Below, piece by piece: positions 34,791 to 42,968 of a DNA stretch of 64,000 nt. The notes below the pieces were generated by a model that was not told where the DNA came from, made no database searches, and was given only the letters and a program-made list of their open reading frames with translations. The position numbers and the translations under genes are program-made. Position 1 is the stretch's first letter; every line of letters starts with the position of its first letter. Source of the DNA: Rhizobium sp. SG_E_25_P2 (lineage in GTDB: Bacteria; Pseudomonadota; Alphaproteobacteria; Rhizobiales; Rhizobiaceae); NCBI RefSeq assembly GCF_029892285.1, contig NZ_JARXVM010000003.1:186001-250000 (forward strand). The letters are read 5' to 3'.

Positions 34791-36254
34791 TTACAGGGGA
34801 TAGGCGGGCGCTTCGGACTTGACCGTGACCCATTGCCATTGCGTGAATTCTTCCCAGTTGGCGGGGCCGCCGATGCTGGTTCCGTTCCCGGATGCGCCGA
34901 CGCCGCCGAAGGGATTGACGACCTCGTCGTTGACGGTGGAATCGTTGATGTGCAGCAGCCCGACGTGAAGCTTCTCGCCAAGCGCCATGGCGCGTCCGAC
35001 CGAGCGGGAGACGATGGCGGCGGAAAGGCCGTAATCCGTTGCATTGACGAGTGCGGCCGCTTCGTCATCCGTATCGAAGGTGGTAATGACGGCGACGGGG
35101 CCGAAGATCTCCTCCTCGAAGGCGGGATTCCCAGGCTTTACACCGGTCAGCACCGTCGGCTCGAAGAACAGGCCGTTGCTCTTGCCGCCGGTCTCCAAAG
35201 TGGCTCCTGCCTCCACGGCAGCGGAGACGGCCCTCAGGGCGTGATCGACCTGCACCTGGTTGATGATCGGGCCAAGCGCGACCTGACCGGAGGTGGGGTC
35301 GCCGACTGGCAGATTGCGTGCATGCGCCGCCAGGCGACTGGTAAACTCCGCAGCAACCGCGGAATGGACGAGGACGCGCCCCGCCGACATGCAGATCTGG
35401 CCCTGATGCAGGTAGACGCTCCAGACTGCATTCTTCACCGCAAGGTCAAGATCGGCGTCATCAAGCACGACGAAGGAGTTCTTGCCGCCGAGTTCCAGCG
35501 AGACCTTCTTCAGATTTCGGCTGGCGGTTTCACCCACCTTGCGGCCGGCGGCCGTCGAGCCGGTGAACTGGATCATGCCGATGTTGCGATCTTCGCACAG
35601 CGCTGCCCCTGCCGCCACGTCTCCCGGAAGAACGGACAGGCAGCCGGTCGGCAGACCTGCCATCTCGAAGAGGCGCGCGATGACCTGACCGCCGCTGATG
35701 GCCGTGCGGGGATCCGGTTTCAGCACGACGGCATTGCCGATGGCGATGGCCGGTGCGACCGCGCGCATGGCCAGATAGAGCGGAAAGTTGAAGGGCGAGA
35801 TAACGCCGATGACGCCGATCGGCCGACGACGGGCGATGCTGATGCGGCCCGGCTCGGAGGGCAAAACCTGACCCATTGCCTGCGAGGGCATGGACGCGGC
35901 CTCGTAGAGCGCCTTGATCGTTAGCGCCACTTCGAACTGAGCCTTCGGAATGATGGAGCCGGCTTCGCGCACCAGCCAGTTGGCGATCTCATCGGAATGG
36001 ACTTCCGCAATGCGCGCGGCGGCGCGAAGAACTTCGGCACGGCGCTCATAGCCGGTTGCCGCCCAGGCTGGCTGCGCGTGCCGGGCCGCCTCCGCTGCCC
36101 GGCTCACCTCCTGCGGGGTTGCCATGCCGACGCTTGCAAGTTTCCTGCCTGTCGCGGGCTCGCAGACATCGCGAACTGTTGTCGAGGGTCTCCAGCCCCC
36201 GTCATAGACGTGACCGTTCAAATGTTCCTGTTGAAGGAGTTGGGGTTCCGGCAT
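34791..36254 (-). CDS. xylC: Aldehyde dehydrogenase, benzaldehyde dehydrogenase-like
   Basis: A 487-residue NAD(P)-dependent aldehyde dehydrogenase. Catalytic Cys288 in HQGQICMSAGR, general base Glu254 in LELGGKNS, nucleotide loop FTGSTAAG. The VISPFNFPLYLAMRAVAPA and C-terminal FGGVGASGNG blocks fit the XylC/vanillin dehydrogenase group. Start at 36254 follows AAAGGGAGG; a longer form from 36338 adds an unlikely tail. It would oxidise benzaldehyde to benzoate, feeding benABCD. Confidence 0.83.
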   Translation of the reverse strand: MPEPQLLQQEHLNGHVYDGGWRPSTTVRDVCEPATGRKLASVGMATPQEVSRAAEAARHAQPAWAATGYERRAEVLRAAARIAEVHSDEIANWLVREAGSIIPKAQFEVALTIKALYEAASMPSQAMGQVLPSEPGRISIARRRPIGVIGVISPFNFPLYLAMRAVAPAIAIGNAVVLKPDPRTAISGGQVIARLFEMAGLPTGCLSVLPGDVAAGAALCEDRNIGMIQFTGSTAAGRKVGETASRNLKKVSLELGGKNSFVVLDDADLDLAVKNAVWSVYLHQGQICMSAGRVLVHSAVAAEFTSRLAAHARNLPVGDPTSGQVALGPIINQVQVDHALRAVSAAVEAGATLETGGKSNGLFFEPTVLTGVKPGNPAFEEEIFGPVAVITTFDTDDEAAALVNATDYGLSAAIVSRSVGRAMALGEKLHVGLLHINDSTVNDEVVNPFGGVGASGNGTSIGGPANWEEFTQWQWVTVKSEAPAYPL

Positions 36255-36396
36255 GCTTTTCCTCCCTTTTGCCGCAAGGGCGAGGAAAATTATGCCGTCT
36301 TCCGTCGGTTTTGCGCCGGGGCCGTTCGGTCTCCTCACCGGCTGCCAAGCTAGCGCCGGAGCGCGCCTCCAGCCAGAACCGTTGAAGTATCAATCT

Positions 36397-36411
36397 ATAC
36401 CTTTCCGGTAT
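36397..36411. promoter_or_regulatory. CatM/BenM-type LysR binding site upstream of the aldehyde dehydrogenase
   Basis: ATACCTTTCCGGTAT is a second perfect ATAC-N7-GTAT site, in the gap 36255-36465 between the LysR gene and the aldehyde dehydrogenase, 143 bases before the latter's start. It suggests joint control of the - strand peripheral genes and the + strand cat/ben operon. The rest of that 211-base gap shows no gene. Confidence 0.65.
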
Positions 36412-36465
36412 AGCGTGTGGCCGGACGCTTATTATCGCCCTTGAGGGCCAACGCTCGGGAATGCC

Positions 36466-37404
36466 TCAGGCGTCGTCCCTATCGAGTCGCACGCTGGATA
36501 GCTGGAGCCAGGGGGGATTGTCCGCATACATTTCGCGAATGAGTTGCTTGATCGCCTCTGTCCGGCCGCGGGCATCGTCTCGGCGGTAGCTCATGATGAT
36601 GGGCGAGGTGGCGTTTTCATCCGCGACCATGCGGTAGACGACGTCATCCGGGCGCTGACGTTGGGAGGCTGCCGGGATGATGCATATGCCGGCGCCAGCC
36701 GCCACCATGCCCAGCGCCGTCTGGATCTCGCGCACTTCTTCGATGCTCTGGAGGCGCACCCGGATCTCCTCGAAAAGATTGAGGACTTCATCCGCGAAGC
36801 TCGGCCGGGGCATGGAGGGGTAGACGATCAACGTCTCGCCGGCGAGATCGCGAAGCGCCATCGGCTCTGTCTCGCCAGCCCTGGGATGGCCGAGGGGCAA
36901 GGCGACGACCAGCCGCTCGTCCCGGAGTGTCAGGCGCTCCACCTCCTTGTCGTTGAAGCGCACTCGACCGAAACCGACATCGATATGGCGCTCCTTGAGC
37001 GCCGCGATCTGCTCGGTGGACATCATTTCACGGATCTCGATGTCGAGATCGGGCCAGTGCTGGCGCATCCGCCGAACGAGATCGGGAATGCCGCCGTAGA
37101 GCGTCGAGCCGACGCATCCGATGACGAAGCGCTCACGCTGCGATTTTCCGATCCTCTGCGTCTGATCGCGCACATGTTCCAGTCGCCTGAGGATCTGCGA
37201 TGCCTGCTCCAGGAAGAATCCTCCCGCCTGCGTGAGGGTCAGCGGCCGCTTCGTGCGATCAATCAGGATGACGCCCAGTTCCTCCTCAAGCTGCTGTATC
37301 TGGCGGCTGAGGGGTGGCTGGGCAATGTGCAGGAGTTCTGCAGCGCGCGAAAAATTGCGCTCGGTTGCGACCGCTACGAAATACCGAAGTTGGCGAACTT
37401 CCAT
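36466..37404 (-). CDS. LysR-family regulator, CatM/BenM/CatR type
   Basis: A 312-residue LysR regulator. The winged helix-turn-helix is residues 1-60 (MEVRQLRYFVAVATERNFSR, then AQPPLSRQIQQLEEELGV), and the effector domain has IGCVGSTLYGGIPDLVRR and the RxxRFNDKEVE segment seen in CatM/BenM. Family members answer to cis,cis-muconate or benzoate and activate cat and ben genes. Two perfect ATAC-N7-GTAT sites in the window support this. It is transcribed toward the dehydrogenase genes. Confidence 0.87.
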   Translation of the reverse strand: MEVRQLRYFVAVATERNFSRAAELLHIAQPPLSRQIQQLEEELGVILIDRTKRPLTLTQAGGFFLEQASQILRRLEHVRDQTQRIGKSQRERFVIGCVGSTLYGGIPDLVRRMRQHWPDLDIEIREMMSTEQIAALKERHIDVGFGRVRFNDKEVERLTLRDERLVVALPLGHPRAGETEPMALRDLAGETLIVYPSMPRPSFADEVLNLFEEIRVRLQSIEEVREIQTALGMVAAGAGICIIPAASQRQRPDDVVYRMVADENATSPIIMSYRRDDARGRTEAIKQLIREMYADNPPWLQLSSVRLDRDDA

Positions 37405-37420
37405 GTCTTAGCCCTTTATG

Positions 37421-37441
37421 GCCCCTGAATATTAAAGGGGC
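37421..37441. promoter_or_regulatory. Inverted repeat before the LysR gene
   Basis: GCCCCT (37421-37426) and AGGGGC (37436-37441) flank an AT-rich nine-base centre, 17-37 bases upstream of the LysR start. Possible control site at its promoter; it does not match ATAC-N7-GTAT. Confidence 0.3.
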
Positions 37442-37475
37442 ACGGATATACATCTGGCCGACCGGAGCACAAACA

Positions 37476-37628
37476 TGACCGGGGTCCTGTAGCCTTGCCA
37501 TCGATCAGCCTCTCTGGGCCATTGGCATTGAACCGCAAGACCAGTAGCGCGCGATCTGCAGCGTCACATTGCCCCAGCCGCGCGGCATATGAGCGTAAGC
37601 CACCCTCATAGATCGCGGCAAGCGCCAA
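37476..37628 (-). pseudogene. IS630-family transposase relic (N-terminal helix-turn-helix)
   Basis: The - strand frame reads SSLALAAIYEGGLRSYAARL and then LRFNANGPERLIDGKATGPR, matching the N-terminal DNA-binding part of IS630-type transposases (LALAAIYDGxSRxxAAR ... RFNAxGPDGLIDxKxPG). The middle is altered and both flanks are lost. It marks the right border of the aromatic module. The remainder of 37405-38058 carries no gene I can support. Confidence 0.65.
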
Positions 37629-38058
37629 AGACGATGCGCCTGAGCCGCATGCTTGCTTTGGCGGTGGGAGAGGTGGCGAGCGCCCCAAAGACGAGGCCGA
37701 TGCCCTCGATCTTCGGGGATGCTGTTCTTTACCCCATACCCTGTTGCGATGAAATCCGATCGCTGTCAGCGTCGAGGTTTTGAATCGGCTCAGATCGACC
37801 ATCTCCATAGCCAGCTGCGGCGCCACTGCTGAGGGCGAGCGGAAATTGAAAGGCAGTCTTGAACAAAACGTGTCCGTTATGAGAGTTCTGCCAGGCATGG
37901 TGCTCGCAGAGACCGCTCAGTCGACATCCGCAATGAAACATAAACAGATCATTATTTTCCATATGATGCCTTTTCGCGTCATTTCATTTGACGGACTTTG
38001 TTGCTCTGAGATATGTTGATGTATCAATTCAGAAAAAATGAGCTGTATAGGTGTCACG

Positions 38059-38370
38059 ATGAGGCCGGAATCAGAGGCGCTTATAGAAATAGGCCGCCTG
38101 TTTAAGGCGGCGCGCAAGACTTTGGGCCTCACTCAGGAGCGGGTTGCGGATATGGCGGGTATATCGCGTCCGCGGTACCGCGAGATTGAGGCGGGAAGCA
38201 GCGCTGCCCGTACGACCACACTGATCAACATTGGTCGTGCGCTCGGTCTGGAATTGATGCTCATCCCGCAGGCTATGGTCCCGGCGGTTAATGCTTTGCT
38301 CCGGCCAGATGGCGCCGAAGATGACCTTCCTGCTTTCGTCGTCAGTCCCGATGGTGACGCCAATGCCTGA
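38059..38370 (+). CDS. hipB: HipB-like antitoxin, XRE-family
   Basis: A 103-residue protein with a helix-turn-helix near residues 14-65 (IGRLFKAARKTLGLTQERVA, then AGISRPRYREIEAG). It overlaps the HipA gene by eight bases (ATGCCTGA). AGGTG lies seven bases before the ATG at 38059; an ATG at 38038 is possible. In HipBA modules this partner represses the operon and holds the kinase in check. Confidence 0.82.
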   Translation: MRPESEALIEIGRLFKAARKTLGLTQERVADMAGISRPRYREIEAGSSAARTTTLINIGRALGLELMLIPQAMVPAVNALLRPDGAEDDLPAFVVSPDGDANA

Positions 38371-39613
38371 CGCCCCTCTCGATCCAAGATCCATATCGTC
38401 ACTTGAAGTGCTGCTGAATGACCTGAAGGTCGGCACGATCGTTAGGACGCCGGGCGACTTCAATGCGTTCAGCTTCGAGAAGAGCTATCGCCAGACGGGC
38501 GGATTCCCAGTGCTCAGTCTGTCTTTTCGCGCGGCACACGGAGGTTTGCGAAAGGATCCGAAGCCTGTCGCAAGGGCTTTACCGTCCTTCTTTGCGAACC
38601 TTCTTCCGGAGGATAAACTGCGCGAGGCGATGGAGAAGCACCATTCAGGGAGCGTGCGAGCGGGAAATGATTTCGATTTACTCGCGGCGCTCGGGTCAGA
38701 CCTGCCTGGGGCTGTCCGAATTGTGCCGAGCGAAGGGATTGTTGCTCGTACTGAAGGTTTGACCCCCAGACCAAAGGCCCGGTTTTCGCTCGCGGGTGTG
38801 CAGATGAAACTGTCCGTCATCAAAAATACAGGCAAGGGAGGCGGCCTGACGATCCCCTTAGGGGACGAGCAGGGTTCCTATATCGCCAAGTTTCCATCGA
38901 CATCATTTCCCGGTGTCTCGGAAAACGAATTTGCCAATCTCGCGTTGGCCGAAGCGATAGGTATGGACGTGCCGGAACGCGAGCTCGTCGAGAAATCGGA
39001 GTTCGAGGGTATCCCGGAGGAGTTTGAGACGTTGTCCGATGGTAAAGTCCTCCTCGTCAAACGTTTCGATCGCGGGGCGGATGGTGAGCGCGTCCACATC
39101 GAAGATTTCGCTCAGGTCTTCGGCATCTATCCTTCTCGAAAATATGAAGGCGCCGCCTACCATGATATCGCTGCGGCTCTTGGGGTAGCCGTTTCTTTTT
39201 CGGCTGCCCTTGAGTTCGTCCGACGACTGGCTTTGGCTGTGCTTACAGGCAATGGCGACATGCACCTCAAGAATTGGTCGCTGATCTATCATGGGAAGGG
39301 CGACAAGCCGGCACTCGCCCCAGTCTATGATGTGCTCTCGACTGTCCCTTACATTCCGTCGGACGCCATGGCGCTGTCGCTTGCAGGTGAGCGGCCTTTC
39401 AAGGCAATGAACGCTCAGCGATGGAAAGCCTTCGCTCATCGTGCGCGCCTGCCGGAAGCTGCTGTCATGAAGGCAGTCACCGAGACAGTTGAACGCGTCA
39501 ACCAGTCTTGGTGGTCTCTGCCTGAACGAGCTCTTGTTCCACAAAAAGTGTTGGAACGGGTTGATGCCCACATAAAGCTGATGACGCCGATTCTCGCCGC
39601 TTGCGCGGACTAG
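38363..39613 (+). CDS. hipA: HipA-family serine/threonine kinase toxin
   Basis: A 416-residue HipA protein, near the usual length. The N-terminal HipA-N domain is followed by the ATP site (SLAGVQMKLSV and SYIAKFPS), catalytic loop NGDMHLKNWS with Asp299 and Asn304, and the metal-binding Asp323 in YDVLST. All kinase residues seem intact. HipA kinases phosphorylate a translation factor such as glutamyl-tRNA synthetase and slow growth. The pair sits among gene fossils and may be a stabilising or incoming module. Confidence 0.88.
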   Translation: MPDAPLDPRSISSLEVLLNDLKVGTIVRTPGDFNAFSFEKSYRQTGGFPVLSLSFRAAHGGLRKDPKPVARALPSFFANLLPEDKLREAMEKHHSGSVRAGNDFDLLAALGSDLPGAVRIVPSEGIVARTEGLTPRPKARFSLAGVQMKLSVIKNTGKGGGLTIPLGDEQGSYIAKFPSTSFPGVSENEFANLALAEAIGMDVPERELVEKSEFEGIPEEFETLSDGKVLLVKRFDRGADGERVHIEDFAQVFGIYPSRKYEGAAYHDIAAALGVAVSFSAALEFVRRLALAVLTGNGDMHLKNWSLIYHGKGDKPALAPVYDVLSTVPYIPSDAMALSLAGERPFKAMNAQRWKAFAHRARLPEAAVMKAVTETVERVNQSWWSLPERALVPQKVLERVDAHIKLMTPILAACAD

Positions 39614-39679
39614 GGATTGGCATTTTTGCGGGGGTTGATTGCCACTGAACTGACCCGGCGCTTCAACCGAGAATTCGTC

Positions 39680-39907
39680 GCAGTTAGCCCCAACACACTC
39701 ACTGGCAATAAAGCGGCCAATATTCTGAACGGCGGCAAGGGCGACGATGCCCTGATCGGCGGCGGCGGTGCTGATGTTTTTGTGTTTGACTCGAAGCTGA
39801 ACGCGGCAAGCGATGTTGATCATTTGCTTGACTTTAACGTGAAGGATGACGTGATCCGCCTTAAGTCCGCAGTTTTCGATGCGCTTTCAACTGGGGTTCT
39901 GGAAGAG
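39680..39907 (+). pseudogene. RTX-type calcium-binding protein fossil (C-terminal piece)
   Basis: The frame reads TLTGNKAANILNGGKGDDAL and IGGGGADVFVFDSKLNAASD then VDHLLDFNVKDDVIRLKSAV. The GGxGxDxLxG nonapeptides and the following ADxFVF...DHLLDFNVxDD block are the end of RTX hemolysin-type secreted proteins. Only about 75 residues remain, with no start; the IS5 relic cuts in right after. Confidence 0.7.
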
Positions 39908-39911
39908 GTCA

Positions 39912-40175
39912 TGAAGCCCTCCGTCTCACGCAGACACAGGCCATACACGCCAGCGTCAGGGCAGTCTCGATCGCCAGCCAGATCGGAGTAGCGCGGTCGG
40001 CCTCCGCGGGTCTTGCGCGTCGGCGCTTGCCAGGACGAGAGCGCCTCCCGCGTCATCCAAAGCGCAAACTGCCGCGCCGACGAAGACCTGCCTCGTATGC
40101 TGCCCAGTTGGCGACTATGAGCTTCATCGTGCCGATACGATGGCGGCGGGAGGAATTGTGCTTGAACAGCATCAT
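39912..40175 (-). pseudogene. IS5-family transposase relic (N-terminal part, frameshifted)
   Basis: Read on the - strand from the ATG at 40175: MMLFKHNSSRRHRIG, then MKLIVANWAAYEAGLRRRGS, and after a frameshift MTREALSSWQAPTRKTRGGR followed by PRYSDLA; a second shift gives AIETALTLACMACV. This is the N-terminal half of an IS5-type transposase. The catalytic part is gone. It stands against a truncated reductase fragment on one side and the RTX fossil on the other. Confidence 0.75.
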
Positions 40176-40187
40176 GGCGCAGAGCAG

Positions 40188-40385
40188 TTATCGGGTTGGA
40201 TGAACACCTACGACACTGCGCTTCAGGATCCCTGCACCAAAGCCCATGGCCAGGATCACGATATCGGACTGCTGGGCCTCTTCAACGTCGGTCGGGCGAA
40301 AGCTGCCTCCGAAACGCGCGGTGAATTCGATTGGTGAAGTTGGGCCGCGGCTGTTGACGACAATTGCCGTCATGCCGGACTTCCT
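40188..40385 (-). pseudogene. NADPH-dependent reductase fossil (F420-reductase-like fold)
   Basis: The - strand frame reads MTAIVVNSRGPTSPIEF and VEEAQQSDIVILAMGFGAG, matching the nucleotide-binding part of the family of the intact gene at 47555-48199 (SNSRGPESLASLVEEL, then ASADIVFAAVRW). Start and C-terminal half are missing; it stops just before the IS5 relic, which may have truncated it. Confidence 0.55.
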
Positions 40386-40441
40386 TATTCATATGTCATG
40401 TCAGGGCGAACACATGGTGGCCACGTCCATGTGCACGCGAT

Positions 40442-41404
40442 TCAGACGAGTGCTTCTCGCCCGGAGGGAAAGTCAAAATCACAATCAGGGCCTGTTGGGA
40501 CAATGCCGCTTGGGTTCAGCCAAGTATGGCTTGCATAGTAGTGGTGCTTTATATGCTGGAAATCCACTGTCGGGCGAATGGCGGGATGGCTGAAGAGATC
40601 GCGTGTATAGGCCCACAGTGCCGGGTAATCGACGAGCGCCCTTTTGTTACACTTGAAGTGTCCGTGATAGACCGGATCGAAGCGCACGAGGGTCGTGAAC
40701 AGGCGAATATCCGCTTCGGTCAGCATCTGTCCTACGAGGTAGCGTTGCCGCCTCAGCCGCTGTTCGAGCCAGTCGAGTGTCGCAAAGACCTCGCCCACAG
40801 CCATCTCGTAGGCAGCCTGCATTGTCGCAAAGCCTGCGCGATAGACGCCGTTGTTCAATGTCGCATAGACGCGGTCGTTGACAGCGTCGATCTCGTCGCG
40901 ATGCTCTGCGGGATAATAGTCGCCGACCGTTGCGCCACAGTCATCGAAAGCGACGTTGAACATCCGCAGGATGTCCGAGGATTCGTTCGAAACGATCCGC
41001 CGATAGACCTTGTCCCACAGCACCGGAACCGTGACCCGAGATGTGCAGGACGGGTCGGAGAGCGCATAGATCTCGTGCAGGAATTTCGCGCCGTTCAGGG
41101 CATCAGGCACAACGCCCGGGGCTGGATCGAAGGTCCAGCCGTCTTCGCCCATCAGCCAATGCGCCACCGAGACATCGATCAGCCCAGTCAATCCCTTGAG
41201 GTTGCGCATGATAAGCGTGCGGTGCGCCCAGGGGCAGGCAAGCGACACATACAGGTGGTAACGCGCTGGTTCCGCCTTGAAAAGAGTATCGCCTTCAGCG
41301 GCAATCCAGTTACGAAAGACCGATGGCGGACGTCTAAGCTCACTGTCGGACAACACGCGTTCCATGCCGCTTTTCTGCCACTGGCCACCGACGAGCTCAC
41401 CCAT
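40442..41404 (-). CDS. Glutathionyl-hydroquinone reductase
   Basis: A 320-residue glutathione-transferase of the Xi class (YqjG/PcpF type). The catalytic cysteine is Cys57 in SLACPWAHRTLIMRNLKGL, and the C-terminal helical domain is complete. These enzymes reduce glutathionyl-hydroquinones back to hydroquinones. The ATG at 41404 overlaps the stop of the LLM gene by eight bases; an ATG at 41443 is also in frame but adds residues not typical of the family. It is the last gene of a - strand redox cluster. Confidence 0.87.
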   Translation of the reverse strand: MGELVGGQWQKSGMERVLSDSELRRPPSVFRNWIAAEGDTLFKAEPARYHLYVSLACPWAHRTLIMRNLKGLTGLIDVSVAHWLMGEDGWTFDPAPGVVPDALNGAKFLHEIYALSDPSCTSRVTVPVLWDKVYRRIVSNESSDILRMFNVAFDDCGATVGDYYPAEHRDEIDAVNDRVYATLNNGVYRAGFATMQAAYEMAVGEVFATLDWLEQRLRRQRYLVGQMLTEADIRLFTTLVRFDPVYHGHFKCNKRALVDYPALWAYTRDLFSHPAIRPTVDFQHIKHHYYASHTWLNPSGIVPTGPDCDFDFPSGREALV

Positions 41405-42458
41405 TGGACCGGCCGCCGAGTTCGGCCCTGATGGCTGGCGCAACGTCGGCGCCCAGCAGTTCGATCGAGCGTTGCATTGCGTCTGTTTCCAGCATGGCCG
41501 AGCTCATCTGGAAAGTCAGGCGCGAGATGCCGCCCAGCGCCTTATCGGCGGCGAGGATCTTTTCTCGAACCGTCTTGGGGCTCCCGATCAGAAATGCGCC
41601 GTGTGGGCCGCGCATCGCGTCAAATTGCGCGCGCGTCGCCGTGGACCAGCCTCGCTCACGACCGATTTCGGTGAACATGTAAGCCCAGCCGGGAAAAAAG
41701 GCGTCGGCAGCACTTTGGTCGGTATCGCCAACGAAGCCCATTGCATGAACGCCAACCTTCAGCGTTTCCGGCGCATGCCCGGCGCGATGGCCTGCCTCAC
41801 GGTAAAGATCGACAAGTGGACGAAAGCGGTCGAAAGACCCGCCGATGATGGCGACCATCAGGGGTAGGCCAAGTGCACCGGCTCGGGCGAAGGACTGCGG
41901 TGTTCCGCCAACGCCGAGCCAGATCGGCATCTTTTCCTGATGAGGGCGCGGATACACGCCTTGACCTGAAAGCTCGGGCCGGAAGCGTCCGCGCCACGTC
42001 ACATGTGTCTCTTCGCGAAGCTTCATCAAGAGATCGAGTTTTTCGACGAACAGTGCGTCGTAGTCGTTCATGGCAAAACCATAGAGCGGATAGGCTTCGC
42101 CAAACGACCCGCGCCCGACGACAATTTCGGCGCGGCCCTTGGAGATGAGGTCGATCGTTGCAAAATCCTGGAATACCCGCACGGGATCGGCAGCGCTCAA
42201 AACAGTCACGGCGCTTGTAAGGCGAATTTGCGTCGTCCGGGCCGCTGCGGCCGCCAGAATAACGGCTGGCGCAGAATCAAGAAACTCCTTGCGATGATGT
42301 TCGCCGATGCCGAAGATATCAAGTCCCGCGCGATCCGCAGTTTCCACTTCCGCCAGAAGCGCCTCCATCCGGTCTGCGGCAGGCACTGTCAGGCCGGTAG
42401 CAGGATTTGGAATGGTGGCCGCAAAACTGTCGATGCCGATTTCCATTTTTTGGTCCAT
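41397..42458 (-). CDS. LLM-class flavin-dependent oxidoreductase
   Basis: A 353-residue bacterial-luciferase-like flavoprotein. GLDIFGIGEHHRKEFLDSAP is the usual N-terminal block, with RAEIVVGRGSFGEAYPLYGF and PIWLGVGGTPQSFARAG later. It acts with FMN or F420 on an unidentified substrate. It is coupled to the glutathione-transferase gene by overlap and follows doxX on the same strand after a hairpin. Confidence 0.86.
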   Translation of the reverse strand: MDQKMEIGIDSFAATIPNPATGLTVPAADRMEALLAEVETADRAGLDIFGIGEHHRKEFLDSAPAVILAAAAARTTQIRLTSAVTVLSAADPVRVFQDFATIDLISKGRAEIVVGRGSFGEAYPLYGFAMNDYDALFVEKLDLLMKLREETHVTWRGRFRPELSGQGVYPRPHQEKMPIWLGVGGTPQSFARAGALGLPLMVAIIGGSFDRFRPLVDLYREAGHRAGHAPETLKVGVHAMGFVGDTDQSAADAFFPGWAYMFTEIGRERGWSTATRAQFDAMRGPHGAFLIGSPKTVREKILAADKALGGISRLTFQMSSAMLETDAMQRSIELLGADVAPAIRAELGGRSNG

Positions 42459-42482
42459 TCAAATTTCAAGAGAGTGGCAAAC

Positions 42483-42522
42483 GGTTCCGCCGTCGGGCAG
42501 GGGAGTGGTGGACGGCGGAACC
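42483..42522 (-). terminator. Hairpin between doxX and the LLM gene
   Basis: GGTTCCGCCGTC (42483-42494) and GACGGCGGAACC (42511-42522) are perfect 12-base arms around 16 bases, starting 11 bases after the doxX stop. Only a short GTTT follows on the - strand, so termination may be partial. Confidence 0.55.
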
Positions 42523-42532
42523 ATTCCTCAAC

Positions 42533-42928
42533 CTACGCCGTGCGCAGGCGACGAGCGTCAACACTCAGCGAACCGGCCCCGAAGGCAGCCACCTGCAGCA
42601 AACCACCCATGATCGAGATGTTCTTCAGGAAGTGGATCATCTGGTTCTGATCGGCAAAATCATTGTGGAACACGATGGCCGTCGCGAACGTGAATGCTGC
42701 AAGGGCAAGGCTGACAAGCCTCGTCTGAAAGCCAATAACCAGCAGTATCCCGCCACCGACTTCAACCACAACGGCGATCAGGAAGGACAGAAGCGGCAAG
42801 GGAAGGCCAACAGATGCGATGAAGCCTTGTGTGGCCTCTGGCGCGGCAATCTTGCCCATGCCGCTGAGGATGAACACGATTGCCAGAAGCAATCGCCCAG
42901 CGACTGCAATCAGATTGGTCTGCGACAT
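42533..42928 (-). CDS. DoxX-family membrane protein
   Basis: A 131-residue protein with four hydrophobic segments. LLLAIVFILSGMGKIAAPEA is the DoxX opening, with MIHFLKNISIMGGLLQVAAF near the end. DoxX proteins are membrane partners of redox enzymes, often linked to quinones. It lies between azoreductase and LLM genes, 40 bases after azoR, in the same direction. Confidence 0.85.
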   Translation of the reverse strand: MSQTNLIAVAGRLLLAIVFILSGMGKIAAPEATQGFIASVGLPLPLLSFLIAVVVEVGGGILLVIGFQTRLVSLALAAFTFATAIVFHNDFADQNQMIHFLKNISIMGGLLQVAAFGAGSLSVDARRLRTA

Positions 42929-42968
42929 GATGGATCCTTTGTTTCAAATAGTTCGCCAATTGAGAACG

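Noticed and set aside
5088-36453. TTGAGGGCCAACG occurring at both 5088-5100 and 36441-36453
   Set aside because: A single 13-base match is expected by chance in a window of this size, and the flanks differ.
37416-37898. A 160-codon - strand gene upstream of the LysR gene
   Set aside because: Only the stretch 37476-37628 matches a family (IS630 transposase) and it is broken; the frame is a chance extension of the relic.
40140-41431. + strand open frames opposite the glutathionyl-hydroquinone reductase
   Set aside because: The - strand gene has the CPWAHR active site and full length; the + strand frames are shadows.
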